A stretch of 6,462 nt of DNA from Candidatus Mcinerneyibacteriota bacterium. GTDB lineage: Bacteria; AUK180; JAQVHJ01. Under the pieces are notes generated by a model. The model searched no databases. It was not told the DNA's origin and was given only the letters and a program-made list of their open reading frames with translations. A program made the position numbers and the translations under genes. The DNA lies in assembly GCA_030630935.1 (NCBI GenBank), contig DAOVMD010000183.1:1-6462 (forward strand). Reading direction: 5' to 3'. Below, piece after piece: positions 1 to 5,716 of the stretch (its first letter is position 1; every line of letters starts with the position of its first letter).

Positions 1-162
1 CTTTGGTTTTGACTTCAAAGAGATATTCAGACCCGGAGCGGGCTTTGACATTGGAACAGGCTTTGATATTTTCGGAACGAGCTTCGACATCGGAGCAGGT
101 TTTGACATTTTCGGAACGGGGTTTGACATCCCCGGAGCGGGGTTTGACACTATTCTGATCAT
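1..162 (-). CDS. Possible N-terminal part of a Ser/Lys/Pro-repeat protein running off the left edge (doubtful)
   Basis: From an ATG at 160-162 a minus-strand frame stays open for 54 codons to the window edge. The repeat array translates in it as units of the form Ser-(Asn/Lys)-Pro-(Ala/Val)-Pro-(Lys/Gly)-Met, and the frame then continues as Gly-Leu-Asn-Ile-Ser-Leu-Lys-Ser. Synonymous third-base variation (TCA/TCG, AAA/AAG, CCC/CCT, CCG/CCA) would suit a real coding frame, and its direction agrees with all neighbours. A promoter-like sequence at 232-260 points into it. Against it, there is no well-placed ribosome binding site and the composition is low-complexity. The opposite strand (frame 2-235, Gly-Ala-Gly-Phe-Asp-Ile repeats) is equally open and shares the same wobble positions. 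I recognise no family. Confidence 0.2.
   Translation of the reverse strand, partial: MIRIVSNPAPGMSNPVPKMSKPAPMSKLVPKISKPVPMSKPAPGLNISLKSKPK
35..151 (+). repeat. Tandem array of six 18/21-base GGAGCGGGCTTTGACATT-like units
   Basis: Six imperfect units start at 35, 53, 74, 92, 113 and 134. Each follows the pattern GGA-(G/A)C(G/A)-(G/A)G(C/T/G)-TTY-GAY-ATY. Extra triplets separate some units: TTC at 71-73 and 110-112, and CCC at 131-133 (also CCC at 32-34 before the first). Unit lengths are therefore always multiples of three and no frame is disturbed. Most differences fall at every third base. That third base is the wobble position of a plus-strand frame (Gly-Ala/Thr-Gly-Phe-Asp-Ile repeats) and also of a minus-strand frame (Ser-Lys/Asn-Pro-Ala/Val-Pro repeats). 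The array may thus be a repeated protein segment or a non-coding dispersed repeat. Confidence 0.85.
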
Positions 163-169
163 TTGCCAA

Positions 170-205
170 GGCCTGCTCCAATGTCAAAGCCTGTTCCAGG
201 CCCTG
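170..205 (-). repeat. Inverted copy of the GGAGCGGGCTTTGACATT repeat unit
   Basis: Read on the minus strand this stretch contains CCTGGAACAGGCTTTGACAT followed by TGGAGCAGG. It is a close match to units 1 and 2 of the plus-strand array at 35-70, in the opposite orientation and about 100 bases away. The array and this copy could form a long imperfect stem in DNA or RNA. The presence of both orientations argues that the unit can occur as a dispersed element and not only as part of one coding array. Confidence 0.75.
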
Positions 206-231
206 TGTACTGAAAGTGTTGATTTGAAAAG

Positions 232-260
232 ATAATATGATAATTATAATGAGGAGTAAA
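232..260 (-). promoter_or_regulatory. Possible sigma-70-type promoter facing left
   Basis: The minus strand has TTTACT (255-260) as a -35-like element, a 17-base spacer, and TATTAT (232-237) as a -10-like element. Transcription would start near 225 and enter the repeat region and the open frame beginning at 162. The region is A+T-rich, where such matches arise easily, so this is tentative. Confidence 0.3.
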
Positions 261-298
261 ACATTTATTTTAACGGTCGATATTTTCATTTTAATATG

Positions 299-312
299 GG
301 GAGCAAGCTCCC
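299..312. terminator. 14-base perfect palindromic hairpin GGGAGC-AA-GCTCCC
   Basis: This is a perfect six-base stem with a two-base centre, about 40 bases beyond the methyltransferase stop. On the minus strand it is followed by an A+T-rich stretch but no clean T-run, so it is at best a weak intrinsic terminator. It shares its GCAAGC centre and six-base stem length with the hairpins at 4651-4664 and 4675-4688, suggesting a recurrent short hairpin family. Confidence 0.4.
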
Positions 313-316
313 TTCC

Positions 317-355
317 GGGTCAAAGCCTGCTCCAGGCCAAAGCCCGCTACGGGCT
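317..355 (-). repeat. Second inverted copy of the repeat, abutting the methyltransferase stop
   Basis: On the minus strand this reads as two repeat units, GTAGCGGGCTTTGGCCT then GGAGCAGGCTTTGACCC. They resemble the pair at about 30-70 on the plus strand in inverted orientation, with roughly three-quarters of positions matching over about 36 bases. The copy starts at the TAG stop of the methyltransferase gene, so the repeat family reaches directly to the gene end. Confidence 0.7.
341..355 (-). terminator. Hairpin overlapping the methyltransferase stop codon
   Basis: On the minus strand AGCCCG and CGGGCT form a six-base G+C-rich stem around a three-base TAG loop. The first two stem bases are the last two of the gene's TAG stop codon. 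A short TTGG rather than a long T-run follows, so it may be a weak terminator or a 3'-end-stabilising structure. It also lies within the repeat unit at 317-355. Confidence 0.35.
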
Positions 356-1196
356 ACTGACCTTTATAGAGCATTATTCGGTATGTTTTATGTATCTTGA
401 ACTGCTCGCCGTTCAGGCGTCCTGCAAAGAATTTCTTCTCGGTCTTTTCAATCTTCTTTCTATATATCTTTTTAAGGACCTTGAACCCCTTCGGATAGTT
501 CATGTCAAAATATTTAAAGATTATATTCCACATCGGCTGTGCAACTTGAATTATGAAACCGTTAACAATATCCATGTTTGGCGCAGTGAAATCTGTGATG
601 TCAACATCTTTGATAAGCTCCAGGGGGAAATCTTCAATGAATTCTAGGAACTTGGATAGAGTATGTCCGCCGCTCAGTGCGCTCTTCTGCCCGGGTGCAC
701 CCGTCTTGAAAAAGTCACTGATGAGAATATATCCATTCTTATTAAGGATCTTTAACGACTTAGGAATAGAGTATCTTGTAGGGATGTATTGAAAACTTTC
801 ACTAAATAGAATAAGGTCATATTTTTTATCTGTCTTTAAATCCTCGAACTTGGTTTCAAATACATCACTGCCCTTTCCGATATTTTTCCTAGCGGCAGCA
901 GCCAGGTCAGGGCTTGGAGTTAAGCAGTCAACTTTATAACCCTTCTCAAGAAGCCTCTTCGTCGTCATTCCGGCACCACCACCGACATCAAGGATTGTCT
1001 TCACTCCCTCTGGAATATGTGATATTAATTGCTCCGAATATTTAGCCTGCGCTTTTACCATATTTGAAATGTCCAGCTCCATATCTTCTGTCCAGTACCC
1101 GTAATGCAGGTCCTCAGCCTTTAGGAAATACTTCCCCATAATCAAGCTAACCGCCAGCCCTGCTTCCTTTGAATCATACTTTCGTTTCTTACCCAT
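354..1196 (-). CDS. Class I SAM-dependent methyltransferase
   Basis: This 280-residue, probably cytoplasmic protein should transfer a methyl group from S-adenosylmethionine to a small-molecule or lipid-type acceptor that cannot be named. Residues 67-77 (TILDVGGGAGM) are the glycine-rich SAM-binding motif I. The strand KVDCLTPSPDL (88-98) follows, where the residue after the second strand usually contacts the ribose. FEDL near 117-120 and YDLILFSESFQYI (126-138) match the later core strands. An N-terminal HYGYW (31-35) recalls small-molecule methyltransferases of the tocopherol/cyclopropane-fatty-acid-synthase type. The C-terminal third carries the likely substrate-specific part, ending HKTYRIMLYKG. 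The start is supported by AAGGGA about eight bases upstream. It lies 137 bases after the CreD-like gene, so it may be a separate unit. The family call is secure, the substrate unknown. Confidence 0.9.
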   Translation of the reverse strand: MGKKRKYDSKEAGLAVSLIMGKYFLKAEDLHYGYWTEDMELDISNMVKAQAKYSEQLISHIPEGVKTILDVGGGAGMTTKRLLEKGYKVDCLTPSPDLAAAARKNIGKGSDVFETKFEDLKTDKKYDLILFSESFQYIPTRYSIPKSLKILNKNGYILISDFFKTGAPGQKSALSGGHTLSKFLEFIEDFPLELIKDVDITDFTAPNMDIVNGFIIQVAQPMWNIIFKYFDMNYPKGFKVLKKIYRKKIEKTEKKFFAGRLNGEQFKIHKTYRIMLYKGQ

Positions 1197-1240
1197 TTAT
1201 ATATCCCTTACTTTAAAGTTAAATTACCCAACACGGTCGT

Positions 1241-1269
1241 ATTATATATTTTTATAAATCACAAACATA
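1241..1269 (-). promoter_or_regulatory. Possible weak promoter for the methyltransferase gene
   Basis: A perfect TATAAT on the minus strand (1241-1246) lies 45 bases before the methyltransferase start, in a 137-base gap. The hexamer 17 bases further upstream (1264-1269, TATGTT) is a poor -35. The rest of the gap holds no convincing terminator for the upstream CreD-like gene, so read-through from that operon is equally possible. Confidence 0.35.
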
Positions 1270-1333
1270 GGCATTGTCCTGAGTGATTAAAGTATGCCCA
1301 TTGATACGTAGTTAAAGAACTTTGGAACTAAAA

Positions 1334-2584
1334 TTAGATATCCTCAGTTTTTGGTTTTGGTTTGTTCCTGAATGCTTCTTCCCAGTTAATTTTTGCGGTG
1401 AACTGCATAACAAGGAATAGAGTTAAGATGCAGAGAATTGTAATTGCCAGCCCTGTAAATTTTTCGAAGAAGAACGTATAAGAGAATAGTACCTGGTAAA
1501 CGAGTTGTGCTATGAGGATTGATGAGAACGCCTTTTTTACACCTATAATAATTCTCATATAAGAGAATATTAATAGAATTGATATCACCGCGCTTATTGC
1601 GAATGCCAAGTGAATAGAAATATGATCGACCAGGTATGCCATCAGGAGGTGGAAGCTGAAGTATGCAGGTGCGATAAACATATAATGCATCGGGTGAATT
1701 TTTATATCCTTAATAATAGATATAATAAATATAAGGAAGAAGAATAAGAATAGTGATACCCATGCCCATAGAGTTACTTTCCCGACCCATGGCCCCGGAT
1801 TAAGTTTTTGCGGCATTTTCATACCTATCTGAACACCTGAGAGTAGGTTTGTATATGTCCAATCCAGGTTCCAACCACTTGAAATTTCTTCTTTATTCGA
1901 TGGCGAAATGCTATTTTGCGGAAAATCGATATCTTTAAAATCGGTTTTCATTTTCAGATTGAAATTCTTAATCTGGGAGACATTCGTTCCAAAATTATAC
2001 CACCATTCATCCAGACCCTGGGACTCGTAAGATATTATAATAATCTCAGTTTTTCTTGGAGCAACCAGAAATTTCTGAACGACTTTGCCACCGGTGATTT
2101 CGATATTCTCAACTTCTTTCCCTGCAATAGAAAACTTGAAGTTATCATATATTGCCTTGCTGTTAGGGAATTCAAAAATTATAAATGTTTCTCTTGCAAC
2201 TTCTGTTTCATTCGCTACTGTATAAATTCCTTCGAAATTTACTTTATATGTTGAATACCATAATAACCCCTTTTTTCTATGCTTAAGGTTTATTTCAACA
2301 TTAATATCGCTTGCTTCAATAGTCAAATTGTTTCTTATTTTAATTTCCTTAGTCTCATAGATTTTTTGGCCTTTTATTACTTTCTCAGTTTTCTTCAGCT
2401 CAACAATATAGAAATAAAAAGTCGGTGCTTTTTGTTTCTGGAAATTTCCCCAGAGATCCGCGACCTCATATTTCAATTTTGTATCCTGAGTACTACTTCT
2501 CATATGCATTGCGCCCCCGAGAATAGCCCAGGCAATTACGGTACAGATATAAATAAATACAATTGCTACAATTCTTTTAAACAT
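1334..2584 (-). CDS. CreD-like inner-membrane protein
   Basis: This 416-residue membrane protein resembles the CreD family, known in enterobacteria as a CreBC-regulated envelope protein of unclear biochemical role. It has one N-terminal membrane segment (about 5-24) and a large, mostly beta-type extracytoplasmic region (about 25-268). A C-terminal block of about five membrane helices follows (about 271-292, 300-319, 323-342, 350-370, 376-395). The most CreD-like part is IHPMHYMFIAPAYFSFHLLM (296-315), followed by YLVDHISIHLAFAISA, and near the end QFTAKINWEEAF (394-405). Length is close to the family's roughly 450 residues. The start is fixed by AGGAG nine bases upstream. It lies 39 bases after the permease-EIIA gene and is probably co-transcribed with it. 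No creA, creB or creC gene is in the window. Function remains inferred from family only. Confidence 0.8.
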   Translation of the reverse strand: MFKRIVAIVFIYICTVIAWAILGGAMHMRSSTQDTKLKYEVADLWGNFQKQKAPTFYFYIVELKKTEKVIKGQKIYETKEIKIRNNLTIEASDINVEINLKHRKKGLLWYSTYKVNFEGIYTVANETEVARETFIIFEFPNSKAIYDNFKFSIAGKEVENIEITGGKVVQKFLVAPRKTEIIIISYESQGLDEWWYNFGTNVSQIKNFNLKMKTDFKDIDFPQNSISPSNKEEISSGWNLDWTYTNLLSGVQIGMKMPQKLNPGPWVGKVTLWAWVSLFLFFFLIFIISIIKDIKIHPMHYMFIAPAYFSFHLLMAYLVDHISIHLAFAISAVISILLIFSYMRIIIGVKKAFSSILIAQLVYQVLFSYTFFFEKFTGLAITILCILTLFLVMQFTAKINWEEAFRNKPKPKTEDI

Positions 2585-2593
2585 GATATCTTT

Positions 2594-2598
2594 CTCCT
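2594..2598 (-). promoter_or_regulatory. Strong ribosome binding site of the CreD-like gene
   Basis: AGGAG on the minus strand lies nine bases before the ATG at 2582-2584. It is the clearest Shine-Dalgarno sequence in the window. It sits inside the 39-base gap after the permease gene, supporting independent translation from a shared transcript. Confidence 0.75.
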
Positions 2599-2623
2599 GT
2601 TTGTTTCAGATTATTATAATCTA

Positions 2624-4459
2624 CTAATTTAATCTTCTTCTTTTCCCGAGTAAAAGGATATCTTTCAGGCCTTGCTTGCTCTTTGCTTCCCTCCATCTTT
2701 TTTCAAAGTGCGGGTTCTGAACTATCTGTGCAATTGCAGATAAAGCTTTCAAATGAAAATTTCTCTCGTCTCTTGTTCCTACAAGTACAAAAATTGTTGT
2801 AACCTTTTTAGTCGCCTCGGGGAATTTAATTCCATTTTTACATCGTGCAAGAAGAATTTGAAATACTTTTTCACCTTCAATAATTATATGCGGGATTGCT
2901 AAACCCGGCATTAGAACAGTGCTGCCTTCTTCTTCTCTTTTTATTAAAAGGTTATATAGAATTTTTTCTTTTTTCTGTAGTTTATCTGTAAGTTCTTCTG
3001 CAACGATTTTAAGAAAGTCTTCGACCGGAATAGTTTCTTCAATATCGATCACCGGACAATCTTCGATAAGGTGGTCAAACCTGTCGTTTATAATATCGTC
3101 TCTCTCTCTAATAATTTCTTTTAGTTCTGATTCCAAAGTCCCGGTTACGAGTTCCCGCGCAGTAATCCTCTGAACAAGATGAAGTATTGCCGATTCCCGC
3201 GTAGCTCTGATTCTGCCGTAGAACCAATAACTGAATAGTCCGAATAGAATAAGAATTAAACTGATGAAGATTGCGTCCGTACCAATTTTAAAAAGCATAA
3301 ACCCAAAACCAATAATTCCAATTATCTGTATATACGGGTATAGTGGTGACTTGAACTTTGGTCTATAATTTTGTAATCTACTCTCGCGCATAATGATAAC
3401 AGAGAAGCACGAGAAAGTATAAGTTAAGATCAAAACGGTTGATGCTGCTTCAACCAGAATTTTTAATCGCAGAAAAAGTGATAGGATCATAAAGAAACCC
3501 GTAATAATAATTGCAATATGCGGGGTATGGAATTTTTTACTTATTCTGCTGAAGAACTCCGGGAGCAGCCCATCTCTACTTAACGCGAACGGGTATCTTG
3601 AAGCCGCCATTATTCCAGCATTCGCAGTTGAAACAAAAGCAAGGATTGCAGCAATGCTGAGTGCAATTACCCCGGCTTTACCAAGAAATGCACCAGCCCC
3701 GTCCGAGATCGGTGCTAAGGAATTATTAAAAGTCTCAGGGCTCAGGACTCCGGTGGTAACAAAAATAACAAGGGCATATAAGATACTTACAGTGAGCAAT
3801 GAGAAAATCATTGCCAATGGAATTGTCTTACCGGGTTTCTTAACTTCTTCTGCAACGCTTGCTACTTTCAAGAGACCACCGTAAGAAACGAAGACAAAAC
3901 CGGCAGTTGAGAATATTGCCCCCCAACCATGCGGATTGTAATCTTTAAAATTCATGACATTTATTGCAGGAAGACCTCTTACAATATAGAATAATAAAAT
4001 TCCGAATAGCCCGACCACAAGTCCAACCTGAAATATTCCGGCTTCCTTTACCCCGACTATATTCAAGAAAACAAAGAAGATACATAATGCGACACCGATA
4101 ATTCTAATATCAACCGGTAAGATCATTGCAGTAAAGTACGCCATACCTACCAATGCAAGTGAGCTCTTTAATGATAATGAAAACCAGGTTAATAAACCGT
4201 CAACCGTTCCGACAGCAGGTCCCATACTGCGCTTGACATAGAAATATGTACCGCCGGCCTTCGGCATTGCAGAGACCAGCTCTGCCTGACTTAACATCCC
4301 TGTTCCGGCAAGGAACGCAGCTAATAAATACGAAACAAAAACTGCCGGGCCTGCTTTTGCATGCGCCAGACCCGGAAGGATAAATAAACCCGAACTGATC
4401 ATTGCACCTGAGGCGATACTAAAGATATCGATAAATGTAAGTTTTCTCTTAAGCTTCAT
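2624..4459 (-). CDS. APC-superfamily amino-acid permease fused to a PTS EIIA (PtsN-type) domain
   Basis: This 611-residue inner-membrane transporter has two modules. Residues about 8-415 form a twelve-helix APC-superfamily permease. GAMISSGLFILPG (18-30) is the typical broken first helix, then AELVSAMPKAGGTYFYV (59-75), then EEVKKPGKTIPLAM (204-217) in the usual cytoplasmic loop. Amino acids are the likely substrates, exchanged or taken up by cation symport, but specificity is not readable. A charged helical linker (about 420-468) leads to a cytoplasmic domain (about 470-603) resembling fructose/mannitol-type EIIA. It has PGLAIPH with the expected phospho-histidine His524, and NFHLKALSAIAQIV with His569. 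No EIIB or EIIC is visible, so the domain is probably regulatory. The ATG has AAAGGA only about 14 bases upstream, so its ribosome binding site is poorly placed. A consensus promoter precedes it; the CreD-like gene follows. Confidence 0.9.
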   Translation of the reverse strand: MKLKRKLTFIDIFSIASGAMISSGLFILPGLAHAKAGPAVFVSYLLAAFLAGTGMLSQAELVSAMPKAGGTYFYVKRSMGPAVGTVDGLLTWFSLSLKSSLALVGMAYFTAMILPVDIRIIGVALCIFFVFLNIVGVKEAGIFQVGLVVGLFGILLFYIVRGLPAINVMNFKDYNPHGWGAIFSTAGFVFVSYGGLLKVASVAEEVKKPGKTIPLAMIFSLLTVSILYALVIFVTTGVLSPETFNNSLAPISDGAGAFLGKAGVIALSIAAILAFVSTANAGIMAASRYPFALSRDGLLPEFFSRISKKFHTPHIAIIITGFFMILSLFLRLKILVEAASTVLILTYTFSCFSVIIMRESRLQNYRPKFKSPLYPYIQIIGIIGFGFMLFKIGTDAIFISLILILFGLFSYWFYGRIRATRESAILHLVQRITARELVTGTLESELKEIIRERDDIINDRFDHLIEDCPVIDIEETIPVEDFLKIVAEELTDKLQKKEKILYNLLIKREEEGSTVLMPGLAIPHIIIEGEKVFQILLARCKNGIKFPEATKKVTTIFVLVGTRDERNFHLKALSAIAQIVQNPHFEKRWREAKSKQGLKDILLLGKRRRLN

Positions 4460-4501
4460 CAGGTTTTTTTAAGAATCCTTTTCTTTATTTTAATTACCTG
4501 T

Positions 4502-4530
4502 ATTATAATTTATATTTAATAATTTGTCAA
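4502..4530 (-). promoter_or_regulatory. Perfect-consensus sigma-70 promoter of the permease operon
   Basis: The minus strand carries TTGACA (4525-4530), a 17-base A+T-only spacer and TATAAT (4502-4507). Both hexamers and the spacing are exactly consensus. Initiation is expected near 4495, giving a leader of about 36 bases to the ATG at 4457-4459. Such a strong promoter implies high basal expression unless repressed; I see no clear operator in the short leader. Confidence 0.85.
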
Positions 4531-4539
4531 GAGATTAAA

Positions 4540-4578
4540 GCTGTTTTCTGCTCAAGCATCGCTTAAGCAGAAAACAGC
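4540..4578. repeat. Long inverted repeat (13-base perfect stem, extended by 4 pairs)
   Basis: GCTGTTTTCTGCT (4540-4552) pairs perfectly with AGCAGAAAACAGC (4566-4578). After one mismatch, AAGC (4554-4557) pairs with GCTT (4561-4564) around an ATC loop. It lies ten bases upstream of the permease -35 element and beyond the end of the peptidase gene. No T-run follows on the minus strand. It may be a terminator-like 3' structure, a protein-binding palindrome near the promoter, or part of a REP-like cluster. Confidence 0.8.
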
Positions 4579-4587
4579 AGTTAAAGT

Positions 4588-4651
4588 GTTCAATGCATAC
4601 TTCGCATGCGTTCAAATTTGGAGTGCATTGATGAACTCTGTGAATCAATGC
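4588..4651. repeat. Competing inverted repeats sharing one arm
   Basis: GCATTGAT (4625-4632) can pair with ATCAATGC (4644-4651) in an eight-base perfect stem with an eleven-base loop. Alternatively TGCATTG (4624-4630) can pair with CAATGCA (4591-4597). The two structures share an arm and exclude each other. The palindrome CGCATGCG (4603-4610) lies in the loop of the second. This arrangement recalls switching leaders, but no regulated gene start lies directly behind it in the same transcript except the permease. Confidence 0.6.
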
Positions 4652-4664
4652 CCTGCAAGCAGGG
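4651..4664. repeat. 14-base perfect hairpin CCCTGC-AA-GCAGGG
   Basis: This is a six-base perfect stem around an AA centre, next to the hairpin at 4675-4688. It belongs to the same GCAAGC-centred group as 299-312. It follows the end of the peptidase gene in the direction of transcription. Confidence 0.6.
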
Positions 4665-4671
4665 TTTATAC

Positions 4672-4694
4672 AAAGGGTGCTTGCACCCCTTTTT
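4672..4694. terminator. Probable intrinsic terminator after the peptidase gene
   Basis: GGGTGC (4675-4680) pairs with GCACCC (4683-4688) around TT. Flanking AAA (4672-4674) and TTTTT (4690-4694) extend it, with C4689 bulged. On the plus strand it ends in CTTTTT, the classic terminator layout. On the minus strand the A-tract abuts the peptidase TAA (4693-4695) and a short TTT follows the stem, so it could act in both directions. The only gene it can serve here is the peptidase. Confidence 0.5.
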
Positions 4695-5592
4695 AACTAT
4701 CGCTCCAGAAGAATTCAAGCGTGCCAGAAACGCCTTGTTTTGATTTCTCGAGAAACTCTCTTATCTCCGGTGGATATTGATCAAGGTGTTCAAATAGACA
4801 TACTTCCCCATATTTGAGAATGTACTGTTCGGGTATGGTTCCGTAGCCACGGTCTCCCCAATTCGGTCCCCAGCAGTTTCTATATATGAATTGCTTAGTT
4901 TTTGAGTTATATCCGACAAGTAACACCACATGCCCAGCTCCTGTTTTTATTTCTTCTTCTGTCGGCATTCGCACGGTGCCGGTTTTATGATCGACCGCCT
5001 TGTTTATCCAGAGAAGATTATAAACTACGGGTTTCTTTTCTTTTAGGATGAATTTCGAGATATCTTCAGGCTTTATGAAAATCGGAGTAATTTTATAAGG
5101 TAGGGTTTTAGCATTTTTTGGAGGTAGCCCGGTAAAACAAACTGTTGTCGGTTTCCCATCAATATATTTACATGCTGGATTACCGGTGGTAAGCCAGTTC
5201 TTGGATTCGTACGGCCATTCGGATTCTTGCATTGATCCGAACATATAAGCGCGAACAGCCAAATATCCTGCTAACCCATCCATATCTTTATAAACTTTCT
5301 TTGTATAGTCGGAATCAAGTGCCTTGGATTTTCCCAGCCAATAGTTGTATGCTTCTGAAAGGTCTATCTCTTTTCCGGTCTTCTTGAGAATCAAGTACTC
5401 CATAAGCGCTGTTGCAGCGAAGCACGAGCAGGTGTTACGAGAGCCTTGGTTTTTCACTGTAGACATTTCATTGCGTAAATTCACTGATTCCGGCAGTGTT
5501 TTATTATTAGTAGGTTTTCCGCAACTACTCAAACTTAATAATTGAATAAAAACAAATATAACTAGCAAAGCAATTGATTTGAAAGTTTTCAT
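4693..5592 (-). CDS. Papain-like (C1 family) cysteine peptidase, predicted lipoprotein
   Basis: This 299-residue protein is predicted to be exported and lipid-anchored. Residues 1-23 are a signal peptide with a hydrophobic core, ending in the lipobox LSSC with Cys24 as the anchor. The peptidase domain follows almost at once. VKNQGSRNTCSCFA (46-59) aligns with the papain QGxCGSCWAF motif, giving oxyanion Gln49 and nucleophile Cys55. GHVVLLVGY (220-228) supplies His221. YRNCWGPNWGDRGYG (237-251) supplies Asn239 and the conserved Trp-Gly. The catalytic set is therefore complete and proteolytic activity is likely. There is no room for the usual inhibitory propeptide. Extra cysteines occur at 57, 141, 152, 240 and 265. 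A GGGGGA lies only two bases before the ATG, an unusually close ribosome binding site, but no better start keeps the signal peptide. A promoter lies at 5717-5745 and a likely terminator at its end, so it is probably monocistronic. Confidence 0.88.
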   Translation of the reverse strand: MKTFKSIALLVIFVFIQLLSLSSCGKPTNNKTLPESVNLRNEMSTVKNQGSRNTCSCFAATALMEYLILKKTGKEIDLSEAYNYWLGKSKALDSDYTKKVYKDMDGLAGYLAVRAYMFGSMQESEWPYESKNWLTTGNPACKYIDGKPTTVCFTGLPPKNAKTLPYKITPIFIKPEDISKFILKEKKPVVYNLLWINKAVDHKTGTVRMPTEEEIKTGAGHVVLLVGYNSKTKQFIYRNCWGPNWGDRGYGTIPEQYILKYGEVCLFEHLDQYPPEIREFLEKSKQGVSGTLEFFWSDS

Positions 5593-5716
5593 AATCCCCC
5601 ATTGTTATTACGTATATATCCGTAGTTCTTCTGCTTTTGTGTCCAAAGAATTTTTGAGAATTCTTAAATCTAATTTTCTTCTCTCTATTTTGATTTCATG
5701 CTTTTTCATATGTTTA

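Larger units (their letters stand above)
1..353. other. Repeat-rich gap downstream of the methyltransferase gene
   Basis: No well-supported gene lies here. The stretch is dominated by copies of an 18-base unit resembling GGAGCGGGCTTTGACATT. Six are tandem on the plus strand (35-151); further copies in the opposite orientation lie at about 170-205 and 317-350. Two short perfect hairpins (299-312 and 341-355) and one promoter-like minus-strand sequence (232-260) are also present. A methionine-initiated plus-strand frame starts at 237 but runs antisense into the methyltransferase gene and looks spurious. The low-confidence open frame at the left edge is listed separately. Confidence 0.7.

Noticed and set aside
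35-151. CRISPR array
   Set aside because: The units are 18 or 21 bases, directly adjacent with no unique spacers, and no cas genes are present.
237-647. Plus-strand ORF of 136 codons with a hydrophobic N-terminus
   Set aside because: Most of it is antisense to the well-supported methyltransferase gene and its composition is not protein-like. The GAGGAG near 251-256 does not precede a suitable start.
1197-1333. Intrinsic terminator after the CreD-like gene
   Set aside because: GGCAT and ATGCC around 1270-1310 could pair only over five bases with a loop of about 19, and no T-run follows.
2585-2623. Separate promoter for the CreD-like gene
   Set aside because: The 39-base gap shows only a ribosome binding site and no recognisable -10/-35 pair.
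1916-2632. Plus-strand ORFs opposite the CreD-like gene
   Set aside because: They are antisense shadows of a well-supported membrane protein gene, with no start signals or recognisable domains.
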